Shown: positions 1 to 8,909, numbered from the stretch's first letter. The stretch is 64,000 nucleotides of DNA from Chloroflexota bacterium (GCA_016191435.1 JACPOQ010000051.1:1-64000), one strand, 5' to 3'. Notes: generated from the letters alone by a model not told the origin. A program made the numbers and translations.

Positions 1-38
1 TACTCGACATCGGTGAAACTCGGCTGCACATCCTTCAT
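1..38 (-). CDS. possible 5' end of a gene leaving the window on the left
   Basis: On the minus strand an ATG at 38 opens a frame, MKDVQPSFTDVE, that runs off the left edge. An in-frame TAG lies about 50 bases upstream, so the ATG is the first usable start. No strong Shine-Dalgarno sequence precedes it. Too little is visible to assign a family. Positions 39-207 show nothing else recognisable. Confidence 0.25.
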   Translation of the reverse strand, partial: MKDVQPSFTDVE

Positions 39-207
39 GCCGCCGAGCTTACCGTCAGCGCCGGGCTGGTGGCTTGCCGCACGCTATCGCTGCCGCCCTC
101 CTCATCGCCCAGCGGCCACCAATTAATCAGTGAATCCTTAGGGAGCGTCGCCCGCAGGGGCGTGCGCCTGGCGCCTACGTCACGCGGCGGCGTGTGTCCG
201 TGCTGCG

Positions 208-1251
208 CTATCCCTGCTGGAACACCTGCTGCAACTCATAGGGCACGGCCGCTTCCAGCTGGTCGAAGGTGCACGTGCGGGGGTCGCGGTCCGGCCGCCA
301 GCGTTTGAACGTCGTGCCGTGGCGAAAGCGCTCGCCCTGCAGGTAATCGAAACTGACTTCGCACACGAGCTCCGGCCGCAGCCGGTTCCACGACTGGTCC
401 TTGCCCGCGGACCAGCGGCTGGGGCCGCCTGGCGTACGGCCGTGCCCGAAGCCGTCGTCCTCGTCCTCCGTCCGGTACGGGGCGAGGAACTGCACGAGGG
501 CACGCTTCTCATCGGCCTTGAAGCTCGACGTGTGGCCCACCAGGTGCAGCGTACCCTCGGCATCGTACAGGCCCAGCAGCAACGAGCCGACCGAGCGGTC
601 CTCCTCGCCCCTGTTCCAGCGGAACCCGCCGACCACGCAGTCCGCGGTGCGGAGGTGCTTGATTTTCGCCATCGCACGCACGCCGGGCTGGTAGGGCGCA
701 TCGAGCGGCTTGGCGATCACGCCATCGAACCCCGCCCCTTCGAAGCGCTCGAACCAGTCCTGTGCGAGGTCCGGGTCGTGGGTGGCGGGCGTGAGGTGCA
801 CCGGCGGCGCGACCTTGCCCAGCGCCGCTTCGAGCCTTCGGCGGCGCTCCGCGAACGGTTGGCGGCGGAGGTCCTCGCCGCGCTCGGCGAGCATATCAAA
901 GGCAACGAAGGCCGCCGGCGTCTCCGCGGCGAGCTTGCGCACGCGCGATTCGGCGGGGTGGAGGCGCAGCTGCAGGCATTCGAAGTCGATCCCGTGCGGC
1001 CCCATGATGACGACTTCGCCATCGAGCACCATCGGGCCAGGCACGGCGCGCGCGATGCCCTCGACCAGCTCGGGGAAGTAGCGCCCGAGCGGTTTGAGGT
1101 CGCGGCTCTGGAGATAGGTGTCCGTCCCGTCGTAGGAGACGATCGTGCGGAAGCCGTCCCATTTCGGCTCATAGAGCCAGTTGCCGCCGCGCGGGATGGC
1201 CGGGCTCAGCTTCGCCAGCATCGGCTCGATGGGCAGGAGGTCGTGCGCCAC
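208..1251 (-). CDS. ATP-dependent DNA ligase (LigD/LigC-type ligase domain)
   Basis: This 347-residue protein is a stand-alone ATP-dependent DNA ligase. It seals DNA nicks through a lysine-AMP intermediate. Motif I is visible as EPKWDGFR with Lys30 as the adenylated residue, followed by LDGEVV (motif III), FDGVIAKP (motif IV) and AKIKH (motif V). The C-terminal part (from about residue 210, VVGGFRWNRGEEDRSVGSLL) is the OB-fold domain. There is no polymerase or phosphoesterase domain as in full LigD, and no Ku gene is in the window, so a role in end joining is possible but unsupported here. The start codon gives a compact N-terminus that reaches motif I at the usual distance. Confidence 0.88.
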   Translation of the reverse strand: MAHDLLPIEPMLAKLSPAIPRGGNWLYEPKWDGFRTIVSYDGTDTYLQSRDLKPLGRYFPELVEGIARAVPGPMVLDGEVVIMGPHGIDFECLQLRLHPAESRVRKLAAETPAAFVAFDMLAERGEDLRRQPFAERRRRLEAALGKVAPPVHLTPATHDPDLAQDWFERFEGAGFDGVIAKPLDAPYQPGVRAMAKIKHLRTADCVVGGFRWNRGEEDRSVGSLLLGLYDAEGTLHLVGHTSSFKADEKRALVQFLAPYRTEDEDDGFGHGRTPGGPSRWSAGKDQSWNRLRPELVCEVSFDYLQGERFRHGTTFKRWRPDRDPRTCTFDQLEAAVPYELQQVFQQG

Positions 1252-1292
1252 CGGCCAAGCCTACAGCGTGGCGCGAAGCGGCACGACGGCGC

Positions 1293-2567
1293 TCATAGCG
1301 CCTGATCGCACTCGGCCCGGAGGATGTCGCCCAGCGTTTCGCGGCGAGCGATGAGCGTGGCCTTGCCGTGCTCCCAGAACACCTGCGGTGCGCGGCTCAT
1401 GGACACGTAGTTCGAGCTCTGGGCGGCGCCGTAGGCGCCGGTATCGTGGAGCACGAGCAGGTCGCCCGGGTCCGGGCGACCAAGCGCGCGCGGCACCAGC
1501 AGCTCCTGGTCGTCGCGGGTGAAGACATCGCCGCTTTCGCACAACGGCCCGGCGACCACGAAGGTCGCCGGCTCGCGGGCAGCCCCGGCCCCGACGATCG
1601 AGATCTCGTGGTAGGAGCCGTACATCGCCGGCCGGATGAGGTCGTTGAAACCGGCGTCGACCATGATGAACTCGTGGCCTTCGCCCTTCTCGTTCGTGCG
1701 TGTGGCCTTCACATCCGTCACGCGCGCGACCAGCAGACCCATGCCCGCCACGGGGTACCGCCCAGGCTCGATCTCCACGCGCAGCGCCTTCCCGGCGATT
1801 TCCGAGAGCATGGAGGCGGCTTCGAGCAGGAACCGCCGGTACCCCTGCAGGTCGATGTGGGGTGCGCCGGGACGGTAGGGGTGGGGCAAGCCGCCGCCAA
1901 AGTTGACCGCCGTGACGTCCGGGAAGAGCGGCAGCAAGTCGCCGAAGACGTTGGCGAGCCGCCGCATGTTGGCATCGAACTCGGCGATCTGGGGGCCGGT
2001 GCCGACGTGCGCGTGCAGGCCGACGATCGGGAAGCCGGCCGCCCTGGCCAGCTTCACCGCGTCCGCGATGTCTTCGTGCCAGATCCCGTGCTTCGATGAG
2101 GGCCCGCCCGTATCGCAGGCCTGCACGTGGCCGTGGCCGAACCCCGGGTTCACGCGCATCGCGATCGGCCCCCGGTACCCTGCGTCGGCCAGGTTACGGA
2201 TCTGCCCCGGCGAGCCCACGTTCGGCAGTACACCCTGCTCGACCACCGTCGCGAGCCCGTTGTCGCGGAAGACGTCGCAGGTGAGCATCACCACCGGTGG
2301 TTCGTTGCCCATAGGGAAGCCGGCGCGCCCGGCCCGCAGCACTTCGTTCCCACTGACGGCATCGATCCAGAACCCGGCCTCGCGCACCCGTTCGAGCACC
2401 TTCCGCGCCGAGTTCGCCTTCATCGCATAGCGCGCGTGGAGCCGCGGCCCTTCACTGAACGCGGCCAGCTCGGCCAGCCGCTCGGCGAGGATCTCGCCGT
2501 CGTACAGAAAGAACGGCGTGCCGATGCGCCCGGCAAGCTCGGCCAGCGGGTACCGCGAAAGGTCCAT
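1293..2567 (-). CDS. lysA: diaminopimelate decarboxylase
   Basis: This 424-residue, fold-III PLP enzyme converts meso-diaminopimelate to lysine and CO2, the last step of lysine synthesis. The PLP lysine is Lys50 in ARYAMKAN. The glycine-rich phosphate-binding loop NFGGGLPHPY and the active-site motif CESGD (about residue 343) are present, and the length matches the family. The paralogue carboxynorspermidine decarboxylase is less likely because of the CESGDVFTRDD context. It stands alone, 41 bp from the ligase gene on the same strand. No clear Shine-Dalgarno sequence precedes the ATG, and a GC-rich octamer array begins within 15 bp upstream of it. Confidence 0.88.
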   Translation of the reverse strand: MDLSRYPLAELAGRIGTPFFLYDGEILAERLAELAAFSEGPRLHARYAMKANSARKVLERVREAGFWIDAVSGNEVLRAGRAGFPMGNEPPVVMLTCDVFRDNGLATVVEQGVLPNVGSPGQIRNLADAGYRGPIAMRVNPGFGHGHVQACDTGGPSSKHGIWHEDIADAVKLARAAGFPIVGLHAHVGTGPQIAEFDANMRRLANVFGDLLPLFPDVTAVNFGGGLPHPYRPGAPHIDLQGYRRFLLEAASMLSEIAGKALRVEIEPGRYPVAGMGLLVARVTDVKATRTNEKGEGHEFIMVDAGFNDLIRPAMYGSYHEISIVGAGAAREPATFVVAGPLCESGDVFTRDDQELLVPRALGRPDPGDLLVLHDTGAYGAAQSSNYVSMSRAPQVFWEHGKATLIARRETLGDILRAECDQAL

Positions 2568-2575
2568 GTGGAAAG

Positions 2576-2627
2576 TGTAGGGGCGTAGGGGCGTAGGGGC
2601 GTAGCGGAGTGGCGTGACGGCGTGCCC
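2576..2627. repeat. tandem octamer array (GTAGGGGC type)
   Basis: About three and a half direct copies of GTAGGGGC are followed by degenerate units (GTAGCGGA, GTGGCGTGAC). This is one member of the dispersed octamer family described in the findings. It lies just upstream of lysA and contains several closely spaced runs of four G, so it could form unusual structures. The following bases to 2732 hold a small ACCCC/GGGGT inverted repeat (2648-2661) and no gene. Confidence 0.8.
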
Positions 2628-2732
2628 GCGGTCGCGGCTCTGATCGCACCCCGAATGGGGTGTAGTTCACGGTTGTGCGTGGAGTGTTGGGAGGGCGAAA
2701 GCTAAAGGGAGGGGTGATGAGAGGAAGGTAGC

Positions 2733-3128
2733 GTGGGAGAGCGCTCGGAGGAGATTGCGAGAGGGATGGCGTACGCGAACGTGAAGCCGGCGTTGGCGGC
2801 TTGGCGAGCGGCGCACCCAAGGGCGACGATGCGGGAGATCGAAGACGCCGTTGAGGAACAGGTGGCGAAGCTGTGGGCGGAGTTTCTCGCAGAAGTTGCC
2901 CGACAGAGCCAGGCGGATGAGCAGGCGCACTCTGAGCGTTGCGGCAGTAAGTTAGCCACGCGCGGACGGCGGACACGGAGGTTGCGGGCGAATGGCGGCG
3001 AGCCGATTGTGCTTGAGCGCAGCCACGCGGTTTGCCCCGTCTGCAAGCCGGGGGTTTTCCCCCTCGATAGAGAGTTGGGGCTCTTGCCCGGCTCACCCTT
3101 AACTATGGCTCACAGCGGTCCGCGTTGA
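2733..3128 (+). pseudogene. truncated transposase remnant (ISKra4-like N-terminal region)
   Basis: A 131-codon frame starting at GTG 2733 contains AAHPRATMREIEDAVEEQV, then RRTRRLRANGGEPIVLERSH, then AVCPVCKPGVFPLDRELG and GLLPGS. This matches my recollection of the N-terminal zinc-ribbon region of ISKra4-type transposases, in which a glutamate-rich helix precedes RGRRTR, LERxYAVCPxCG and LDxELGLLPG. The catalytic DDE region is absent, and the frame ends abruptly in unrelated sequence (LTMAHSGPR), so only a 5' stub survives. A first CxxC pair expected upstream also looks degraded. The assignment rests on pattern memory, not alignment. Confidence 0.55.
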
Positions 3129-3218
3129 TAGCATGCCGCTCCTGCCGCGCTCTGCACCGCGGCGTCACGAGGGGGCACGCCGCCGCCGGAAGGCCGGCGC
3201 CACGAGGGGATTCGAACC

Positions 3219-4271
3219 ATGGACAAGCAAGTCGCCGATCTGCTTCGGCGCCAATGGCCAGACGCCGACGAGATCGTCATCGAAGAGTTCTGCCCTATCC
3301 CGGGCGGCTACTCCCGCGAGACGTATCGCTTCGATTGCCGGGTGAAGCGCTCGGGCCAGGAGCAGCTGCTGCCGATGATCCTGCGCAAGGACCCGCCGGC
3401 CGCGGTCGGCATCCTGCACACCAGCCGCCGCGTGGAGCACGACCTGCTCCAGGCGATCCGCTGCCACACCGGCCTGCCAGTCTCCGAGAGCTACTGCTAC
3501 GAGATGGACCCCGCCACCTTCGGCGAGCCGGCGATGATCATCCAGCGCATGCCCGGCAGCGGGCTCACCTCGGCGCTCTTCAACGGCGGGCCCGATGCGG
3601 ACCAGGCCGAGGCCGTCTGCACCCACCTTTGCGAGCTCATCGCCGAGCTCCACCTGACCGATTACGCGAAGCTGAACGCTGCGGGCGCGCTCGATGACCC
3701 GCGTGGCGTGGGCATCGATACGAGCTCGTGGGACCGCTACATGGACACCACCTTCGAGTACTACCTGCGCGGGTACTCGGAGGGCGACTACGACCCACTC
3801 CCCGTGCTCATGGATGCGTATCTCACGCTGCGGCGTACGAAGCCGCGGCCGCTGAAGCTCACGCTCGTCCACGGCGACTTCAACCCCGTGAACTTCCTCT
3901 ACGAAAACGGCCGCGTCAGCGCCCTCATCGATTGGGAGAACTCCCGCATCGGCGACCCGCGTGAGGACCTCGGCTGGATGCAGACGATGGACCTGCTCAG
4001 CAACACCGACGTGCTCGGTTCCGTGAAGAAAGAAGGCGGCTTCATCGGCTACTACAACAAGCTCACCGGCTTCAACGTTACGCAGGAAGAAGTGAACTAC
4101 TTCAGCCTCTTCGGCACCTGCAACATCGCCGTGCCGGTCGCCGCATCCATGAAGCGCCGGACGACACGCGAGCACATGGAACTCATGCACCTCTACATCC
4201 TCCAGCCGAACATCCTGAACGCACTGAACTTCGCGAAGATGCTCGGCTACCCGCTGCCCGAAGGAGTCTGA
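3219..4271 (+). CDS. aminoglycoside phosphotransferase-family kinase (APH/ChoK superfamily)
   Basis: This 350-residue protein has the protein-kinase-like fold of the APH family. The catalytic loop is LVHGDFNPVNFLY and the metal-binding motif is ALIDWENSRIGDPREDLGW. An N-terminal lobe with GGYSRETYRF (nucleotide-binding loop) is present. Such proteins in Chloroflexota and Actinobacteria often sit with lipid-catabolic genes and phosphorylate unknown small molecules; antibiotic resistance should not be assumed. It is followed 3 bp later by an unknown gene, so the two are almost certainly cotranscribed. A GAGGGGA sequence 8-9 bp upstream supports the start. Confidence 0.82.
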   Translation: MDKQVADLLRRQWPDADEIVIEEFCPIPGGYSRETYRFDCRVKRSGQEQLLPMILRKDPPAAVGILHTSRRVEHDLLQAIRCHTGLPVSESYCYEMDPATFGEPAMIIQRMPGSGLTSALFNGGPDADQAEAVCTHLCELIAELHLTDYAKLNAAGALDDPRGVGIDTSSWDRYMDTTFEYYLRGYSEGDYDPLPVLMDAYLTLRRTKPRPLKLTLVHGDFNPVNFLYENGRVSALIDWENSRIGDPREDLGWMQTMDLLSNTDVLGSVKKEGGFIGYYNKLTGFNVTQEEVNYFSLFGTCNIAVPVAASMKRRTTREHMELMHLYILQPNILNALNFAKMLGYPLPEGV

Positions 4272-4274
4272 CCG

Positions 4275-4781
4275 ATGTACACCACGCCGAGCCCCGACGA
4301 GCTCATCGAAGGCGTCATCGTTTCGCTTGCGAACGACGTGATGCCGGCCGTGACGAACGCGAAAGCCCAGGCGACGGTCGCGATGGCGCAGGCGGTGCTC
4401 CAGCAGGTGCGCCAGACGTTGCCCATCTACCACCAGTACCTCGCGGACGAGCACAACGGCATGACGCGCGTCTTCCGCGAGGTAGCCGCCCTCATCGGCG
4501 AAGCGCCCGGCCAGGCCGCGGACGCTATCCGTGCCCGCGCGCGGACCCTCGGAGCGCGCGCCGACTACCCCGAGGTGGTCGACCCGGCGGCGCTCATGGC
4601 CGCGCACAAGGCCTGCAGCCAGGGCCTCGTCGACACGCTGCGCGACCTCGACACGCTCCAGCGCGCCGGCAGCACCGGCGCCGGCCATGCGCTCGCGACG
4701 GTCCGCGGGCACCTCGGGCCGCGCTACGCGCGCGACGCCGCGACGCTCATCGTGGGCGCGGGCATGGTCGGGCGGGGCTAG
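4275..4781 (+). CDS. hypothetical helical protein paired with the phosphotransferase
   Basis: This 168-residue protein has no family I recognise. It is predicted to be alpha-helical, rich in Ala, Arg and Gln, with no signal peptide or membrane segment. It contains two helix-rich halves, the first with QATVAMAQAVLQQVRQTLP and the second with LRDLDTLQR. It begins 3 bp after the kinase-like gene, so translation is probably coupled. That spacing suggests it is a partner or substrate-presenting subunit, which is inference from context only. Confidence 0.6.
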   Translation: MYTTPSPDELIEGVIVSLANDVMPAVTNAKAQATVAMAQAVLQQVRQTLPIYHQYLADEHNGMTRVFREVAALIGEAPGQAADAIRARARTLGARADYPEVVDPAALMAAHKACSQGLVDTLRDLDTLQRAGSTGAGHALATVRGHLGPRYARDAATLIVGAGMVGRG

Positions 4782-4831
4782 CGAATCACGATTCCCTCGC
4801 CGCTCGCGCGGGCGGCCACTACGCTTCCCCT

Positions 4832-6223
4832 ATGAATGCCCGCGCCGCCGCCGCCGTGATCGCCGGGAAGACGGCCGCACTGGTCTCGCGGCGCGCGGCC
4901 CGCGGCGGTGGGACGGCGGTGCCGGGGCTCGTCGCGGAGCGCGTGGATCCGCGCGTCGTCGGGCACCTCGGGCGGCAGCTTGGGCGCGGGCGCGTGCTCA
5001 TCACCGGCACCAACGGCAAGACCACCACCAGCCGCATGGTCGCGCGCATGCTCGAGGAGGCGCGGGTGCCCTGCATCCATAACCGCGAGGGTTCGAACCT
5101 GATGCGCGGCCTCGCCAGCACGCTGGTCGCGCGCTCGAACGCGGCGGGCAAGCTCGCCCGCGGGAGCGCGTCGCTCGGGCTGTTCGAAGTAGACGAAGCG
5201 ACATTGCCCGCGGCCACGAAGGCGCTCGCGCCGCGTGCCCTCGCCTTCACGAACCTCTTCCGCGACCAGCTCGACCGCTACGGCGAGGTCGATACGGTGG
5301 CCACGCTCTGGCGAGAAGCGCTCGCGAACGCCCCGCGCGAAGCGGCGCTCGTCCTCAACGCCGACGACCCCTCGGTGGCGGAGCTGGCGATCGGCTGGCC
5401 GGGGCCGGTGCACTGGTTCGGGCTCGATGACCCCGCCCTGGCCACTACAGCGGCCGGCGCCTTCGATGCACGCTGGTGCCGCGTCTGCGGCGGCACCTTC
5501 GCCTACGACCTTCGCTACTTCGCGCACATCGGCCACTGGCGCTGCATGCGCTGCGAACGCAAGCGCCCCACGCCGGACACGCGCGGCTCCGAGGTCACGC
5601 TCGCGCTCGATGAAGCCAGCTTCAACGTCGATGGGCTCGGCGAACTGACGATGCCGCTCACCGGCGCGTACAACGTCTACAACGCGCTCGCCGCCGTGGC
5701 GACAGCTCGCGTGCTGGACCTGCCGGCGGCGGCGATCGCGGCCGGGCTGGCGGCGGTGCAGCCGGCCTTCGGCCGGCAGGAGGTGCTTGCGCTCGAAGGG
5801 CGGTTCCTGCGGCTCATGCTCTGCAAGAACCCCGCGGGCGCGAACCAGGTGCTGCAGCTGCTCGGGGCGCTCGCACGGTCCGGCGGCGGCCCGCTCGATG
5901 TGGCCGTGCTGCTCAACGACCGCTTCGCCGATGGCCAGGACGTGAGCTGGATCTGGGACGTCGACTTCGAGCCCCTGGCCGCCGGCATTCGCGCGTGCTG
6001 GGCCGGCGGCGACCGCGCCGAGGATATGGCCCTGCGGCTGAAGTACGCCGGCTGGCCGCCGGCGCCTGCGATTCACGGCCCCAGCGCACTGCTCGACGCC
6101 ATCGCCGCCGGGACGCCCGCGGGTGGCGACGTGTTCGTCGTCCCCACGTACACGGCGATGTTGGACCTGCGCGAGGAGCTGGCGCGGCGCGGCGCGGCGG
6201 GACAATTCTGGGAGCGGGAGTAG
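4832..6223 (+). CDS. murT: lipid II isoglutaminyl synthase, ligase subunit MurT
   Basis: MurT is a Mur-ligase homologue that, with the glutaminase GatD, amidates the D-glutamate of lipid II during peptidoglycan synthesis. The P-loop is LITGTNGKTTT (residues 56-66). A four-cysteine zinc ribbon is inserted in the central domain (Cys216, Cys219, Cys238, Cys241, as CRVC and CMRC), which is diagnostic for MurT. The C-terminal DUF1727 region follows (LLNDRFADGQDVSWIWDVDFE split across about residues 370-390). The length of 463 is usual. In most genomes gatD follows immediately. Here it lies 17.6 kb away (23837) and an unrelated convergent gene follows, so the two subunits are expressed separately. 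Confidence 0.9.
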   Translation: MNARAAAAVIAGKTAALVSRRAARGGGTAVPGLVAERVDPRVVGHLGRQLGRGRVLITGTNGKTTTSRMVARMLEEARVPCIHNREGSNLMRGLASTLVARSNAAGKLARGSASLGLFEVDEATLPAATKALAPRALAFTNLFRDQLDRYGEVDTVATLWREALANAPREAALVLNADDPSVAELAIGWPGPVHWFGLDDPALATTAAGAFDARWCRVCGGTFAYDLRYFAHIGHWRCMRCERKRPTPDTRGSEVTLALDEASFNVDGLGELTMPLTGAYNVYNALAAVATARVLDLPAAAIAAGLAAVQPAFGRQEVLALEGRFLRLMLCKNPAGANQVLQLLGALARSGGGPLDVAVLLNDRFADGQDVSWIWDVDFEPLAAGIRACWAGGDRAEDMALRLKYAGWPPAPAIHGPSALLDAIAAGTPAGGDVFVVPTYTAMLDLREELARRGAAGQFWERE

Positions 6224-6227
6224 CGGG

Positions 6228-7181
6228 CTACGCCGCCACGGCAGCGTCGATGCGCGCGATGAGCGCCGCGTCGAGCGGTCCCTCGGCCTCGGCGGCGAGG
6301 CATTCGCGCAGTTCGGCGCGGTTCTTCACGCCCAGGACGACGGTCCCAACGCCCGGCATCGAGAGTGCGTAGCGGTGCGCCAGGGCGGCCGGCGAAACGC
6401 CGAGCTCGGCGGCGACCGCCCGGAACGGGGCCGCCCGGCGGAAGTCCGCCATCTCCGGGCTGTCCTCCGGGACCGGGCGGTCGAAGCCAACCGTGAGCGC
6501 CCCCGCCTGCACCGCGCGGATGCCCATAACGCCCACGCCGGCGGCCCTCGCGGCGCCGATTATCTCCCGCGGGCGCGCCTCACCGGCGGACGGCCCGATA
6601 CTGCCGGGCGAATCGAGCAGGTTCGTGATGCATTGGGCGGCGAAGGGCGGAGGCGCCTCGCGGAGCACTCGCAGCAGGGTGGCCGGCTCGCCTATGGCCG
6701 TGATGCCCCAGCCGCCGATACGGCCTTCGGCCATGAGCCGGTCGAAGGCGGGCACGACGGCGGCCTGGAAGGTCGCCGGCGAGGTGCGCCTCGTCGCTCC
6801 CTCCGCCGCGGCCGCGTCGATCGCGCCATGGAGGATGAACAGATCGGCGCGCGAGAGCTGCATGCGCGCGAGGCTCTCGTCCAGGCTCGCCGCCAGGCGC
6901 GGGTACACCTCCCCTGGCGGAGGGTTGCCGAGCATGCACTTCGTCGTGACCCGCACGCCCGCCGGGAGGGTGCCCGCGAACGTGGCGCCGATGACCTGCT
7001 CAGCCTCGCCGTTGCCGTACAGCGGCGCGAGATCGAGGAGCGTGATGCCGGCGGCTACAGCCTCGCGGACCGTGGCCACGGCCTCGCCGCGGTCCGTCGC
7101 GCCCCAGACCTGGCCGAGACCCCCGCCGCCGAGCGTCAGTGCCGAAACGGGGCCGAAGCGACCCAGTTGTCGCGTCTGCAT
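6228..7181 (-). CDS. aldo/keto reductase
   Basis: This 317-residue NADPH-dependent aldo/keto reductase has a TIM barrel. The catalytic tetrad is visible: Asp in LLDLAPLYG, Tyr in the same motif, Lys in VTTKCM and His in ILHGAI. The C-terminal cofactor-binding segment is VGTVVLGVKNRAEL. The substrate is unknown; the closest recognisable type is the D-threo-aldose/pyridoxal group. It converges with murT, leaving 4 bp between stop codons. It is divergent from the PadR-type regulator 176 bp away, which could therefore regulate it. Confidence 0.82.
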   Translation of the reverse strand: MQTRQLGRFGPVSALTLGGGGLGQVWGATDRGEAVATVREAVAAGITLLDLAPLYGNGEAEQVIGATFAGTLPAGVRVTTKCMLGNPPPGEVYPRLAASLDESLARMQLSRADLFILHGAIDAAAAEGATRRTSPATFQAAVVPAFDRLMAEGRIGGWGITAIGEPATLLRVLREAPPPFAAQCITNLLDSPGSIGPSAGEARPREIIGAARAAGVGVMGIRAVQAGALTVGFDRPVPEDSPEMADFRRAAPFRAVAAELGVSPAALAHRYALSMPGVGTVVLGVKNRAELRECLAAEAEGPLDAALIARIDAAVAA

Positions 7182-7357
7182 CTTGCGCTTTCGCCTTCCT
7201 GCCGCGCGCCGGGAACCCGAGAGTCACGCAACGGGCCCTGGATTGCAGCGGTATTGGTACTCCGCGGCGCGAATTGCCGCGTAACTTCCTCGTAAATGTT
7301 CCCAGATTGGGATTATCCCTCATTGTCTCGCGCGGGCATATTCTTCATAGTTCGGGC

Positions 7358-7906
7358 ATGAACGACGACTTCCCGATCCTGGCCGCTGTTGCCGCCCACC
7401 CGGCACACCCGTACCAACTGCTGGACCATCTGAACATGCTGGGTGTGAAGGCCACGCGCAGCACGCTGTACCGCCGCGTGGATGCGCTCATCGCGACCGG
7501 GTTGCTGGAGGCACACGAAGAGCGCGGCGAGCGCGGGCACCCGCGACGCGCCCTCCACCTCACCGAGGCCGGAAAGCGGCGGGTCGCGGAGGACGCCGTC
7601 GATGTCATCCGCAAGGAGCCGCTGGAGTCGCCGTTCTTCGCGCTCGCGCTCAACTGCGCCCAGGCCACGGACACAAACGTCCTCCCGGGGCTGTTGCGGA
7701 TGCGCATGTCCGGCGTCGCGCGGAAACTCACGGACGAAGAGCGCCAGCTCGCGCTCTCGCCGCAGGAAGGCGACTACTGGTCGCGCGCCGGCCGCGAGCG
7801 CCGAGTCGCGCACCTGCGCGCCGATATCGCCTGGCTGCAATCGGTGCTCGGCCGCCGCGACACGCCGCCGGTGGCGCCCGGCCACACGCGCCGCGCCGCG
7901 GGATAG
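7358..7906 (+). CDS. PadR-family transcriptional regulator
   Basis: This 182-residue protein has an N-terminal winged helix-turn-helix (residues about 5-80: AAHPAHPYQLLDHLN, STLYRRVDALIATGLLE, RRALHLTEAGKR) and a C-terminal helical region of the Vir/PadR type. PadR proteins usually repress adjacent genes and respond to small phenolics or drugs. The ATG at 7358 is chosen because it begins directly at the conserved helix and earlier starts would add a non-conserved Arg-rich stretch. The divergent aldo/keto reductase is the natural candidate target. Confidence 0.8.
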   Translation: MNDDFPILAAVAAHPAHPYQLLDHLNMLGVKATRSTLYRRVDALIATGLLEAHEERGERGHPRRALHLTEAGKRRVAEDAVDVIRKEPLESPFFALALNCAQATDTNVLPGLLRMRMSGVARKLTDEERQLALSPQEGDYWSRAGRERRVAHLRADIAWLQSVLGRRDTPPVAPGHTRRAAG

Positions 7907-7917
7907 GCGGAAGATCC

Positions 7918-7964
7918 GAGTTCCCAGTTCCGAGTTCCGAGTTCCGAGTTCCGAGGCGGTGATG
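7918..7964. repeat. heptamer array (GAGTTCC type) with CATCACCGCC junction
   Basis: Five tandem units with a 7-bp period (GAGTTCC/GTTCCGA) follow the PadR gene. On the minus strand the array is immediately preceded by CATCACCGCC (7955-7964). The same CATCAC junction borders the arrays at 41119-41127 and 52620-52738, so this looks like one end of the composite element described in the findings. Confidence 0.75.
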
Positions 7965-7989
7965 GCGTGCCACTGTTGATGCGCGGCGG

Positions 7990-8027
7990 CCGTTACGCCG
8001 TTACGCCCATACGCCGGCACGCCCGTC
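7990..8027. repeat. octamer array (GTTACGCC type)
   Basis: Units GTTACGCC, GTTACGCC, CATACGCC, GGCACGCC repeat with a period of 8 just before the moaC stop codon. Together with the GAGTTCC array 30 bp away it probably forms one composite intergenic element. Confidence 0.7.
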
Positions 8028-8520
8028 AGGCACGCCACTCGCCCGACTTCCCGCCGCGCTTTTCCAGCAGGCGCACCCCCTCGATGCGCATCCCGCGATC
8101 GACAGCTTTGCACATGTCGTAGATAGTCAACGCCGCGATGCCGACGGCGGTCAGCGCTTCCATTTCGACGCCCGTCTTGCCCGTGGTATTCACGCGTGCG
8201 GTGATGCGCAGCCGGCCCGTGTTTTGGGGCGCGATGTCGACCGTCACGCCGGTTATGGGCAGCGGGTGGCACATCGGGATGAGCGCGCTCGTGCTTTTCG
8301 CCCCCATGATCCCGGCCACGCGCGCGACCGCGATGACGTCGCCCTTGGGGATGCCGCCCTGCTGGATCAGCGCCAGGGTCGCCGGCTCCATGACAACGTA
8401 GCCTTCGGCGACGGCCTCGCGGGCGGTATCGTCTTTGCCCGAGACATCGACCATACGCGCCGCGCCGGAGGCATCGAGGTGCGAGAGCGGGTGCTCGGCG
8501 AGCGTTTCGCCATCAGCCAT
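8026..8520 (-). CDS. moaC: cyclic pyranopterin monophosphate synthase
   Basis: MoaC (164 residues) converts the MoaA product to cyclic pyranopterin monophosphate in molybdenum cofactor synthesis. Signature motifs are [26 protein letters not shown] and [10 protein letters not shown], which carry the active-site residues. The ATG at 8520 is chosen because it gives the normal MoaC N-terminus ([16 protein letters not shown]). It overlaps the stop of the upstream 72-residue membrane protein by 8 bp, suggesting translational coupling. A MoaD/ThiS-like gene lies 3 kb away; the other moa genes are not in the window. Confidence 0.92.
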   Translation of the reverse strand: MADGETLAEHPLSHLDASGAARMVDVSGKDDTAREAVAEGYVVMEPATLALIQQGGIPKGDVIAVARVAGIMGAKSTSALIPMCHPLPITGVTVDIAPQNTGRLRITARVNTTGKTGVEMEALTAVGIAALTIYDMCKAVDRGMRIEGVRLLEKRGGKSGEWRA

Positions 8521-8731
8521 GGTGGCGCCGCCACATGAGCGTTTCGTACGCGTAGACGACGCCGTAGGCGAAGGCGCCAATCGCGAGGCCGCCGGGCACA
8601 CCGAGCCAGTGCGACACCCACGTATCGGCGGCGATGATGCCGATGCCGGCGCCGGCGAGGAAGGCGAAGAACGCTTCGCGCCGGCGGCCGGCTTCGAACT
8701 GCTCGCGGAGGGAAGTCTTTGCGGCGGCCAT
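8513..8731 (-). CDS. small membrane protein upstream of moaC
   Basis: This is a 72-residue protein of unknown family. A charged amphipathic N-terminus ([20 protein letters not shown]) is followed by two hydrophobic segments (about residues 20-37 and 44-62) and a short basic tail. Its 3' end overlaps the start of moaC by 8 bp, so the two form an operon. No function can be assigned; the overlap hints only at coordinated expression. Confidence 0.55.
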   Translation of the reverse strand: MAAAKTSLREQFEAGRRREAFFAFLAGAGIGIIAADTWVSHWLGVPGGLAIGAFAYGVVYAYETLMWRRHHG

Positions 8732-8772
8732 GGGAGCAGTATACGGGGCGGGCGGTGGTGGGCGCCGTGTGG

Positions 8773-8883
8773 GGGCGTAGGGGCGTAATGGCGTAATGGC
8801 GTAACGGCGTCAGGAAACGAGTCACGACACGCCCCCACGCCGACATGCCCCCACGCCGACACCCCCATACCCCCACACCCCCC
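8773..8883. repeat. paired octamer arrays in opposite orientation
   Basis: A left arm of GGCGTAAT/GGCGTAAC units (8773-8808) is separated by a short core (GGAAACGAGTCACGA) from a right arm of reverse-oriented units (CACGCCGA, CACGCCCC, 8825-8883). The arms can fold back on each other. The core resembles that of the neighbouring element at 9625-9731 (GGAATCGAGTCATCA). Confidence 0.75.
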
Positions 8884-8909
8884 AATTGGTAGACACTAAC
8901 CCGGTGGAG

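Noticed and set aside
208..1251. Complete bacterial end-joining module
   Set aside because: Only the ligase domain is present; no Ku, polymerase or phosphoesterase sequence was found around it.
3195..3222. tRNA-like GGTTCGAATCC sequence on the minus strand at the start of the phosphotransferase gene
   Set aside because: The flanking bases do not form the T-stem and no acceptor or anticodon arm is present.
3165..4712. 515-codon minus-strand frame opposite the phosphotransferase and its partner
   Set aside because: No recognisable motif. The plus-strand frame has the kinase catalytic loop.
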